DNA of 64,000 nucleotides from Erythrobacter litoralis (lineage in GTDB: Bacteria; Pseudomonadota; Alphaproteobacteria; Sphingomonadales; Sphingomonadaceae), in the NCBI RefSeq assembly GCF_001719165.1, contig NZ_CP017057.1:1922001-1986000 (forward strand), read 5' to 3'. The notes beneath the pieces were generated by a model. It searched no databases, had not been told where the DNA came from, and saw nothing but the letters and a program-made list of their open reading frames with translations. Positions 43,073 through 50,820 of the stretch are shown here, piece by piece. Every line of letters starts with the position of its first letter. The first letter of the stretch is position 1. Both the position numbers and the translations under genes were made by a program.

Positions 43073-44175
43073 GCTGCCACTCCTTGAGCTTCTCCCTGCC
43101 AGATCGACCAGGCGGGCTTGATGCCCTCCGCGCGTTTGCCTGCGAAGGCGTCTTTCGCTTGGGCCGCACGATAGGCGGCGATGTCGAGCCCCATGGCGCG
43201 CGCGTAATTGCCACCCAGGATCATGCGCTTCATCGTGTCGTCCAATTGCGGGATGCCATGGCGGCTCATGACCTCCTCGCTGAAACGGAAATTCCAGAAC
43301 AGCTCCAGCACGTGCTGAGGATGGATCACGGTGCAGCCCGTCGACCACAGCAGTTTCTCGATCCCGCCCCATTGCATCATCAGCGCCAGCGCCGCCTCGA
43401 ACCGGCCGGGCGCCTGCCATAGCAGCGCGGTCGTCGTTTCCAGATTGGCGTAGACATTGGGAAACCGCCCGATCGCCATCGCCGTCTCCTCGACGAAGGC
43501 CATGCCCGAATGGATGATCTCGAAGTTCATGCCCGGGAAACTGTCGGCGGCCTGCTCGAAATCCTCGCCGATCCGGTAGGGCGCGAGCGGGACCGAGCCA
43601 TTGGGCAGGGCCTTGTGGATCGCGATTGTCCTGAGCCCGCGCTCCTGCGCGCGTTCGATGAGGGCAAGGACCGTATCGTCATTGGCGAGCCAGCGGCGAT
43701 AGGGGTCCATCTGGTGCGGGTAGAGCTTGACCCCGATTGCGCTCGGCAGGTCCTCGTGCTGGCGGTCGAGATCATCGAGCACCTGCGCCTTATCCTGCGT
43801 CGGGTCGAGCCCGATATAGCCGAGGCAGCGTTCGGGATAGGAGCGGCACAGCTCCAGCGTCTTCCATTCCGCTGCGAAACCGTCCTTGAACCAGGTGTCG
43901 AGCCGCAGGGTATGCGTCCCGAACAGGTCGGTGCGGCTTTCCTCCAGCATGGTGCGGGCAAGGACGTGCGGGTCCATGTCGACCATGTAGACGTCCTGCC
44001 GGCAGATCCGGTCGGGCGGGCTCATCGCGGTGTGGAGCCCGTATGACATGAGGTGCAGCTGCTCGCCGTATTTCGACGCGACATTGTCGGGCGACAGGTT
44101 GAGCGCGTGGACCACTGCGTCGATCACGAACACGTCGTCCGGGATCAGCTCGAGGCCCTCTAGAGTGGCTGGCAT
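43069..44175 (-). CDS. Amidohydrolase-family protein with altered metal site
   Basis: This 368-residue protein shares the TIM-barrel amidohydrolase-2 fold with the 36933 gene, seen in ESRTDLFGTHTLRLDTW, AIGVKLYPHQMDPY, RTIAIHKALP and FEIIHSGMAFVEE. The usual GTDS aspartate motif reads LLWSTGCTVIHPQ instead, so the metal-binding Asp is absent. The N-terminal HxH is likewise replaced (VIDAVVHALN). ATG 44175 is preferred to TTG 44202. It is divergent from the dioxygenase operon and coupled (GTGA) to the DUF59 gene. It could be a metal-independent or non-catalytic relative. Confidence 0.7.
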   Translation of the reverse strand: MPATLEGLELIPDDVFVIDAVVHALNLSPDNVASKYGEQLHLMSYGLHTAMSPPDRICRQDVYMVDMDPHVLARTMLEESRTDLFGTHTLRLDTWFKDGFAAEWKTLELCRSYPERCLGYIGLDPTQDKAQVLDDLDRQHEDLPSAIGVKLYPHQMDPYRRWLANDDTVLALIERAQERGLRTIAIHKALPNGSVPLAPYRIGEDFEQAADSFPGMNFEIIHSGMAFVEETAMAIGRFPNVYANLETTTALLWQAPGRFEAALALMMQWGGIEKLLWSTGCTVIHPQHVLELFWNFRFSEEVMSRHGIPQLDDTMKRMILGGNYARAMGLDIAAYRAAQAKDAFAGKRAEGIKPAWSIWQGEAQGVAA

Positions 44176-44318
44176 GGGCGGTGTTCTCCCCTTGGTCTGC
44201 AAGTTCGCCCGGAACCTACAGTTCCACCGCGCGAAGCACAGGGCGTTTCGGTCCGGTTCTCATAACCAACTTTCATGAACTCTTGCCTCTGGGCGATTAT
44301 CGCGCCGGCCCGCTTCGT

Positions 44319-44335
44319 GTTTGACTGCATCAAAC
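44319..44335. promoter_or_regulatory. Perfect dyad at the dioxygenase promoter/leader
   Basis: GTTTGA-CTGCA-TCAAAC is a perfect 6-5-6 inverted repeat ending 11 bases before the alpha-subunit start. It contains a T-N11-A LysR-type core. A LysR gene (49879) ends the same operon, so autoregulation is possible. Regulator identity is inference. Confidence 0.45.
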
Positions 44336-44346
44336 TGGAGAAAACG

Positions 44347-45657
44347 ATGGCAACTCAGCTGCGTGAACCCGACCGGCTTTCGCCCGCCGACCTCGTGCGC
44401 GAGGATGCGGTGCACCGTTCGGTCTACACCGACCCGGCGATCTTCGACCTCGAGATGGAGCGCATCTTCGGCCGCGCCTGGCTCTATCTCGGCCATCGCA
44501 GCGAGTTCAAGGAGGCCGGCGACTACGTCGTGCGGCACATGGGCAAGCAGGCGGTGATCCTGACGCTGGGCAAGGATGGCGACGTCCGCGCGATCTTCAA
44601 TCGCTGCACCCATCGCGGCGCGACCCTGTGCGCCTTCGACAAGGGGTCCGCCCCGCACGGACACCAGTGCCCCTATCACGGCTGGATGTTCAACGCCGAC
44701 GGATCGGTGCGCTTCGTCCCCTACGACAAGGGCTATGGCGAGCGGCTCGACAAGGGGGAAATGGGCATCGAGCAGGTCCGGATCGAGGAATATCGCGGCT
44801 TCCTGTTCGGCAACCTCATGGGCGATGCCGCGCCTCCGCTCGAGCATTTCCTCGGCCACATGAAGACCTCGATCGACGATCTCGTCGATCGTTCGCCCAC
44901 GGGCGAGCTCGAATGCGGACCCTACGTGCTGCGCCACTATTACCGCGCCAACTGGAAGATGACCTTCGAGAACCTGAACGACACGGTCCATCCCGGCTTC
45001 GCCCACGCCGCCTCGGTCGTATCGGCCAAGGCGGTCGCGAACGAGGTCGGCGGGCCGGAAAACATTGTGCCGACCATCGGCATGATGATGGCTAACGGCA
45101 AGCCGATCCAGTTCTTCCAGGATATCGACATGGTGACGGCGCCAGGCGGGCACAGCTATATCGGCGGCCACATGGGGGCGGACTACACGCCTGACACCTC
45201 GGACGCCTACACGGCATCGCTGATCGACTATCACGGCGCGGAAAAGGCGAAGGAGGTGCTCTCGGTCGATCGCCACCTCATGCTGCTCTACCCGTCGAGC
45301 TTCTGGCACGCGCGCTACCAGACGCTGCGCATCATGCGTCCCGTGCGGCACGACCTGACCGAGATGATCGGCTTCGTCTTCCGCCTGAACGGCGCGCCGG
45401 AGGAGACCTATCGCAACGCGATCGAATATTGCACCGGGGCGAACAGCGCGGCCTCTCCCGTGATCTCGGACGATCTGGAAATCTACGAGCGGTGCCTGCT
45501 CGGCAATGGCTTTGGCGAGCGTGAGTGGATCCCGACGAGCCGCGGAATGGACGAGGACCGTGAGCGGACCAACAGCCACGACCGGATGCCCGCGACTTCC
45601 GAAGGCTTCATCCGCAACCAGTTCCGCGCCTGGGCCGATTACATGGGGCAGGCATGA
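44347..45657 (+). CDS. Aromatic ring-hydroxylating dioxygenase, alpha subunit
   Basis: This 436-residue protein has the N-terminal Rieske [2Fe-2S] site: Cys87 and His89 in NRCTHRG, Cys108 and His111 in HQCPYHGWMF. The catalytic mononuclear iron site is visible as FENLNDTVHPGFAH (bridging Asp and two His) with VISDDLEIYERC further on. Such enzymes add O2 to aromatic rings to make cis-dihydrodiols. The ATG at 44347 follows CTGGAG and starts the similarity. The beta-subunit gene overlaps (ATGA). No ferredoxin or reductase gene is in the operon, so electron transfer must come from elsewhere. Substrate unknown. Confidence 0.9.
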   Translation: MATQLREPDRLSPADLVREDAVHRSVYTDPAIFDLEMERIFGRAWLYLGHRSEFKEAGDYVVRHMGKQAVILTLGKDGDVRAIFNRCTHRGATLCAFDKGSAPHGHQCPYHGWMFNADGSVRFVPYDKGYGERLDKGEMGIEQVRIEEYRGFLFGNLMGDAAPPLEHFLGHMKTSIDDLVDRSPTGELECGPYVLRHYYRANWKMTFENLNDTVHPGFAHAASVVSAKAVANEVGGPENIVPTIGMMMANGKPIQFFQDIDMVTAPGGHSYIGGHMGADYTPDTSDAYTASLIDYHGAEKAKEVLSVDRHLMLLYPSSFWHARYQTLRIMRPVRHDLTEMIGFVFRLNGAPEETYRNAIEYCTGANSAASPVISDDLEIYERCLLGNGFGEREWIPTSRGMDEDRERTNSHDRMPATSEGFIRNQFRAWADYMGQA

Positions 45658-46130
45658 CCGACGAGATCCGCCTCTTCGTCGAGCGCGAGGCGCGCCTCCT
45701 TGACCAGATGCGCTACGAGGAATGGGTCGCCCTGTTCCTGCCCGATGCGCGTTACTGGGTGCCGGTCAGCCTCGACCAGCCGAGCCCGGAGGCCGGGCCG
45801 AGCCATTTTCACGACGACATCCAGGTTCTGATGGTGCGCACCCACCGGCTAGCCAATCCGCGCGCCTTCGGGGCCGAACCTTCCCCGCGCACTGTGCACA
45901 TCGTCTCGGGCGTGACCTGGGAAGAGGACGGGGAGGATATCCTCGCGACCTCTTCGCAGATCATGCTCGAATACCGCAATCGCGGCAATTTCGACGATGA
46001 CCTGCGCCTGTTCGGCGGGCAGGTGACCCATCGCCTGCGCCGCGAAGGCGGAGAGCTTCGCATCGCCCGCAAGCGGATCGACCTCGTCAATGCCGAGGGC
46101 GCCTTCAACGCGATGCTGGCGCCGCTGTGA
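45654..46130 (+). CDS. Aromatic ring-hydroxylating dioxygenase, beta subunit
   Basis: The 158-residue small subunit has the typical opening FVEREARLLDQMRYEEWVAL followed by FLPDARYWVP. It then follows the family's NTF2-like fold (TSSQIMLEYRNRGNFDDDLR, then FGGQVTHRLRREGGEL). It has no cofactor and stabilises the alpha3beta3 hexamer. Its start overlaps the alpha-subunit stop (ATGA), and the thiolase gene begins at its stop codon (TGATG). Confidence 0.9.
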   Translation: MTDEIRLFVEREARLLDQMRYEEWVALFLPDARYWVPVSLDQPSPEAGPSHFHDDIQVLMVRTHRLANPRAFGAEPSPRTVHIVSGVTWEEDGEDILATSSQIMLEYRNRGNFDDDLRLFGGQVTHRLRREGGELRIARKRIDLVNAEGAFNAMLAPL

Positions 46131-47347
46131 TGGCCGGCAAGAACGAGCCCATCGCCCACATCGTACCGGGGAGCGGCTGGTCGACCCCCTTCGTGCGCTG
46201 GCAGGGCGCCTTTGCCGAACTGCACAGTCTCGAATTCGCCGCCTGGACGGCGCAGCGCGCTCTCGCAAGGAGGGAAATCCCGCTCGATGCGCTCGATTTC
46301 GGAGTGCTGGGCTTTACCGTCCCCCAGAAGGGTTCGTTTTACGGCCTGCCCTTCGTCACCGGCACGATGGGCGCGGCGCACATCGCCGGGCCGAGCGTGA
46401 TGCAGGCCTGCGCGACTTCGGCCCGCTGCCTCGCCCTTGCCGCCGAAGAAGTCGCGAGCGGGCGGGCGGGCGCAGCGCTGGTCCTTGCAGCCGACCGGGT
46501 CTCGAACGGGCCGCATATCTATTATCCCAGCCCCGGCGGACCCGGCGGCACGGGACGCGCGGAGGACTGGGTGCTCGACAATTTCGCCGGAGACCCCTTC
46601 GCGCGGGTGGCGATGGTGGAAACGGCGGAGAATGTCGCAAGGAAGCACGGCGTCACCCGCGAGGAGCAGGACGACGTTACGCTGATGCGCTATCACCAAT
46701 ATGCCGATGCCATCGCCGAAGACCGCGCCTTTCACCGCCGCTTCATGGACCTGCCGTTCGAAGCGCCCGATCCGCGCTTTCGCAAGGTCATGGGCGAGAT
46801 CGAGGGCGATGCGGGCGTGCAGCCGGCGAACGAGGACAAGCTGCGCTCGCTCAGGCCCGTGATCGAGGGCGGAACCGTGACCTATGGCGGCCAGACCCAT
46901 CCGGCGGACGGGAATGCCGGGCTTGTCGTCGCCGACCGCGAACGGGCGCGCGAACTCGCCCCGGACGCGCGATACGACATCGCGCTCCTCGGCTTCGGCC
47001 AGGCCCGGGTCGAACCCGCCTACATGCCCGAGGCCCCCGTCCCCGCAAGCCGCGCCGCGCTCGATGCCGCCGGCCTCTCCATCGGGGACATCGACGCGGT
47101 CAAGTCGCACAATCCCTTTGCCGTCAACGACATAGTCTTCGCGCGCGAGACCGGTTTCCCGCTGGAACGCATGAACAATTACGGCTGTTCGCTGGTCTGG
47201 GGCCACCCGCAGGGCCCGACGGGTCTTCGCGCGATGATCGAACTGATCGAGGAGCTTGCCGCGCGCGGCGGCGGGCGCGGGCTGTTCCAGGGCTGCGCGG
47301 CGGGCGACAGCGCGATGGCGGTTGTGCTGGAGGTGACGGAGCGATGA
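46130..47347 (+). CDS. Thiolase family acyltransferase
   Basis: This 405-residue thiolase has the nucleophilic Cys near residue 94 in MQACATSARCLALAAEE. The later active-site groups are SHNPFAVNDIVFA, GHPQGPTGLRAM and LFQGCAAGDSAMAV, where the second cysteine stands. It would cleave a 3-ketoacyl-CoA with CoA, or condense acyl-CoAs. An ATG at 46130 overlaps the beta-subunit stop by one base; GTG 46127 is an alternative. The acyl-CoA ligase follows with an ATGA overlap, so ligase and thiolase probably act on the same CoA ester. Confidence 0.88.
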   Translation: MAGKNEPIAHIVPGSGWSTPFVRWQGAFAELHSLEFAAWTAQRALARREIPLDALDFGVLGFTVPQKGSFYGLPFVTGTMGAAHIAGPSVMQACATSARCLALAAEEVASGRAGAALVLAADRVSNGPHIYYPSPGGPGGTGRAEDWVLDNFAGDPFARVAMVETAENVARKHGVTREEQDDVTLMRYHQYADAIAEDRAFHRRFMDLPFEAPDPRFRKVMGEIEGDAGVQPANEDKLRSLRPVIEGGTVTYGGQTHPADGNAGLVVADRERARELAPDARYDIALLGFGQARVEPAYMPEAPVPASRAALDAAGLSIGDIDAVKSHNPFAVNDIVFARETGFPLERMNNYGCSLVWGHPQGPTGLRAMIELIEELAARGGGRGLFQGCAAGDSAMAVVLEVTER

Positions 47348-48936
47348 CGACGATCCTTTCGCATGGAAACGGCAAGGCGGTTTGGGTCCCCGAAACTGTT
47401 CCCGCAATCCTCGAACGGGCGGTGCGCGAGCGCCCGCGGGACATCGCGCTCGTCTCGGACGAATGCGAACTGACCTATGCGCAGTACGGCGATGCGGTCG
47501 CCCGGCTCGCGCGGCGCCTGTCACGGCATGGCAGCCCGGGCGACACCGTCGCGATCATCCTGCCCAACATGGCCGCCACCGCCATCGCGATCTTCGCTGC
47601 GCAGAGCGCCGGGATGGTCGCAGCCACGCTCAATCCCGATTACACCGCCGCCGAACTCGCCCCCATGATCGAGGACTCCGCGCCCGCCTGCGCGATCGTC
47701 GCCTGCGACATCCATCCGCGCATCGCCCATCTCTTCGCGCAGGCGACCGAAATCCTGCTGGTCGACGGCGATGCCGCGATCCTCGAGGATCTCGGTATCG
47801 GCGGGGAGGAGGCGCCGGCCGGTCCTCTCCCTTCGCCCTCGCCCGACGATCTTGCCGTGCTCCAGTTCACCGGCGGCAGCACCGGCCGGCCCAAGGGGGT
47901 GGAACTCACTCACCGCGCGGTCGCCACGAATGTCGCCCAGCGCGAAGCGGTCCTGCCGACGCATTTCGGCGACGAGCGCATTCTTTGCTTCATGCCGATG
48001 TTCCACAGCTTCGCGGCGGCGATGTGCGTCAACCTTGCCGCCTATTGCGCGGGCAAGCTCGTCATCCTGCCGCGCTATCGCCCGGACTGGGTGGTCGAGG
48101 CGATCGGTGGCCACGCGATCACGCGGCTGCCCGCGGGCCCAACCGTATTCAACGGGCTGATCCGTTTTGGCGGGCTCACCCGCGAAGGGGTGGCCAGCCT
48201 CAGATGCGCCTATTCGGGCTCGGCGCCGCTCGGTATCGAGACGCTCGCGCAATGGGACGCGCTGACGGGCGTGCCGATCTACGAAGGCTACGGCCAGAGC
48301 GAGGCGGGCCCGATCCTGACCTATTTCGGCCCTGGGATGAACGTGAAACCCGGCAGCGTCGGCCCGGCCCTTCCCGGCACCGAGGTGCGGATCGTCGATC
48401 CTGAAAATCCCGCGCGCGACCTACCGACGGGCGAAGCGGGAGAGATCGCCGCGCGCGGCCCACAGGTGATGCGCGGCTACCGTTCGCTCGCCAGCGAGAC
48501 GCGCGCGACGCTGCACGGCGGCTGGCTGCACACCGGCGATATCGGCATGCTCGACGAGGACGGGCACCTCACCATCGCGGATCGCAAGAAGGACATGGTG
48601 CTGATTTCGGGCTACAATGTCTTCCCGCGTGAGGTTGACGAGGCGCTGCTCGCCCACCCGGCCGTTGCGGCTGCCGCCTGTGTCGGCGTGCCCGACAGCT
48701 ATCGCGGCGAACGCCTCGTCGCTTTCGTCACCCCGGCGGACGACGGCGAAGTGGACGCAGAGGGCCTCGCCGACTGGCTTGCCGAACGCCTCGTACGCTA
48801 CAAGCGGCCTTCCGAATACCGCGTGCTTCGGTCCCTGCCGCTCACCGCGGCGGGCAAGATCGACAAGCAGGCGCTGAAACGCGCCGCGCTCGAGACGCCT
48901 GCCGCAGCCGACGGGGAGGCACGCCATGTCGCTTGA
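47344..48936 (+). CDS. AMP-forming acyl/aryl-CoA ligase
   Basis: The 530-residue ANL enzyme has the nucleotide loop LQFTGGSTGRPKGVELTH near residue 175, the YEGYGQSEAGP motif and the hinge region TGDIGMLDEDGHLTIADRKK. It ends in TAAGKIDKQALKR with the catalytic Lys. It would convert a carboxylic acid to its CoA thioester via an acyl-adenylate. Translational coupling to thiolase (ATGA) and to the esterase (11-base overlap) shows a common pathway. It is the only ligase in the catabolic region, so it could also supply the minus-strand CoA-dependent monooxygenase. Confidence 0.88.
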   Translation: MTTILSHGNGKAVWVPETVPAILERAVRERPRDIALVSDECELTYAQYGDAVARLARRLSRHGSPGDTVAIILPNMAATAIAIFAAQSAGMVAATLNPDYTAAELAPMIEDSAPACAIVACDIHPRIAHLFAQATEILLVDGDAAILEDLGIGGEEAPAGPLPSPSPDDLAVLQFTGGSTGRPKGVELTHRAVATNVAQREAVLPTHFGDERILCFMPMFHSFAAAMCVNLAAYCAGKLVILPRYRPDWVVEAIGGHAITRLPAGPTVFNGLIRFGGLTREGVASLRCAYSGSAPLGIETLAQWDALTGVPIYEGYGQSEAGPILTYFGPGMNVKPGSVGPALPGTEVRIVDPENPARDLPTGEAGEIAARGPQVMRGYRSLASETRATLHGGWLHTGDIGMLDEDGHLTIADRKKDMVLISGYNVFPREVDEALLAHPAVAAAACVGVPDSYRGERLVAFVTPADDGEVDAEGLADWLAERLVRYKRPSEYRVLRSLPLTAAGKIDKQALKRAALETPAAADGEARHVA

Positions 48937-49834
48937 TCAGGTTGCACCGATCCGCGCGGCGCTGATGGCGCGGCGTGCTGCGCCTGCCCCGCCGGTCGAT
49001 GCCCGCCGGGCCGGGTTCGAGGCGCAGATGGCCGATGTCCCGCTGCCGCCTGATTTCACCGCCACGCGGGTCCAGCTGAGCGAGCATTGCAGCGCGCTGT
49101 TGTGCGGCGTCGAAGACGCGAGCAAGGAGCGGGTGCTGCTCTGGCTGCATGGCGGGGCGTTCATCCTCGGTTCGTCCGAAAGCTACCAGCCGATGGCCGC
49201 CCGCCTGTCGCGCGCCGCCGGGGCGCAGGTGCTGGTGCCCGATTATCGCCTCGCGCCCGAACATCGTTTTCCAGCGCCGGGCGAGGATACTCTGGCCGCG
49301 CTCGACTGGCTCGAAGCGCAGGGTCACACGGTTGAGACCACCGCGATCGGCGGCGACAGCGCGGGAGCCAATCTCGCGCTTGGTGCGATCCAGCGGCGCA
49401 TGGCGGAGCGGGGAGCCAGCCCGGTGCATGCGGCATGGCTGGTCTCGCCCTATCTCGACCTCACCCATTCGGGCGCATCGATCGCGGCGCGCGCGGCCCG
49501 CGATCCCTTCGTCGATCCCGCCGGAATGCCCGAGACCGCGCAGCGCTATCTCGGCGAACACGATCCGGCAGATCCCGCGGCATCGCCGTTGTTCGGCAGC
49601 TTTGAAGGCTTCCCCCCGACACTGATCCAGGTCGGGTCGGACGAGGTCCTGTTCGAAGACGCCGCGCGCGCGCGCGGCGCAATCGAGGCGACGGGCGGGA
49701 CATGCGTCTTCCAGGAATGGGCCGGCATGGTCCATGTCTGGCCGCTCTTCGCGCACCAGGTCGACGAAGGCGGCTGGGCGATCGAGCAGGGCGGGGCCTT
49801 CCTCCGCTCGCAGGCGCCCGAAAACGGCGGCTGA
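48926..49834 (+). CDS. Alpha/beta hydrolase fold-3 (HSL-family) esterase
   Basis: This 302-residue hydrolase has the oxyanion motif WLHGGAFILGS near residue 74, catalytic Ser in IGGDSAGANLAL near 144, Asp in VGSDEVLFED and His in GMVHVWPLF. It lacks a signal peptide, so acts in the cytoplasm on short-chain or aromatic esters. It overlaps the ligase gene by 11 bases and is followed by the LysR gene. A role in releasing an acid that the ligase then activates is plausible. Confidence 0.88.
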   Translation: MSLDQVAPIRAALMARRAAPAPPVDARRAGFEAQMADVPLPPDFTATRVQLSEHCSALLCGVEDASKERVLLWLHGGAFILGSSESYQPMAARLSRAAGAQVLVPDYRLAPEHRFPAPGEDTLAALDWLEAQGHTVETTAIGGDSAGANLALGAIQRRMAERGASPVHAAWLVSPYLDLTHSGASIAARAARDPFVDPAGMPETAQRYLGEHDPADPAASPLFGSFEGFPPTLIQVGSDEVLFEDAARARGAIEATGGTCVFQEWAGMVHVWPLFAHQVDEGGWAIEQGGAFLRSQAPENGG

Positions 49835-49878
49835 CCGCGCGTATTGCCAGTTTCGGGGGGTCTGCTAGTCAGAACGGC

Positions 49879-50820
49879 ATGGAACTGCGCCAGATACGCC
49901 ATTTCCTCGAAATCGTGCGCTGTTCGAGTTTCGGCCAGGCGGCCGAACGCCTGCACGTCACCCAGCCGGCCCTGTCCAAGAGCATCCGCAATCTCGAACA
50001 TTCGCTCGGGGTGAAGCTGCTCGAACGCCATCCCAATGGCGTCGTCCCGACCGATTACGGCGAATTGTTCCTCGAATACGCATCGCTCATCGCTGCCGAG
50101 ATCGACCGCGCCAAGGCCGAGATCGAACAGATGAAGGGGACCGGGCGCGGCGTCGTGCGGGTCGGCGCAGGGGCGACGATCCTGCAATATCTCATCCCGC
50201 AGGCGGTGCGTGCCTTCATGGCGCAGGGCACGGATTCTGCGGTCACGTTCCGCCAGGGCCTGCGCGACGAACTCATCGCCTGCCTCAGGCGCGGCGAGGT
50301 CGATATCATCGTCGGCGCGATCGCCCCGTCTGGCGCCGAGGAGGACGACGAATTCCGCCGCGAACGGGTGCTTCGCGACACGATCGTGGTCGTCGCCAGC
50401 GAAACCCACCCACTTGCCCACGCGCAAAGCGTGAGCATCGCCGACATCGCCGGCTATCGCTGGGTCCTGCCCGAGGGGACCGAGAACGAGCGCGACCGGC
50501 TCGCCCGCGTGCTCCGCTCCGAAGGGTTCGAACAGCCCGATTGCGTCATCACGACGCCATCGTCCAACTTCATGTCGACCATGCTGCAGGGCAGCGACTA
50601 TCTCAGCTACCTGCCCGAGGCGCTGCTGAATGGCGAAGGCAATTACGCCCATCTCAAACGCATCGCGATCGAGCGGCCGATCTGGGATCCGGTGGATGTC
50701 GGAGTGATCTATCGCCGCCGCGGCATCATGCTGCGGCCGGTGCGGCGCTTCATCAACCGCCTGGTCGAAGCCGGCGCGACGATCGAGCAGGAGATGGGGA
50801 CGGCCGAAGCGCGAGCCTAA
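49879..50820 (+). CDS. LysR family transcriptional regulator
   Basis: This 313-residue regulator has an N-terminal winged helix-turn-helix (LRQIRHFLEIVRCSSFGQAA, then LHVTQPALSKSIRNLEHSLG) and the usual periplasmic-binding-like effector domain (VRVGAGATILQYLIPQAVRA). The ATG at 49879 gives the standard short N-terminus. It is downstream of the dioxygenase-thiolase-ligase-esterase genes on the same strand. A dyad with T-N11-A spacing lies 11 bases before the first gene. It converges on the old-yellow-enzyme gene, overlapping by four bases. Confidence 0.88.
   Translation: MELRQIRHFLEIVRCSSFGQAAERLHVTQPALSKSIRNLEHSLGVKLLERHPNGVVPTDYGELFLEYASLIAAEIDRAKAEIEQMKGTGRGVVRVGAGATILQYLIPQAVRAFMAQGTDSAVTFRQGLRDELIACLRRGEVDIIVGAIAPSGAEEDDEFRRERVLRDTIVVVASETHPLAHAQSVSIADIAGYRWVLPEGTENERDRLARVLRSEGFEQPDCVITTPSSNFMSTMLQGSDYLSYLPEALLNGEGNYAHLKRIAIERPIWDPVDVGVIYRRRGIMLRPVRRFINRLVEAGATIEQEMGTAEARA

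Noticed and set aside
46090-47343. A 418-codon N-terminal extension of the acyl-CoA ligase frame
   Set aside because: It overlaps the well-supported thiolase gene in another frame, and similarity starts at the ATG at 47344.
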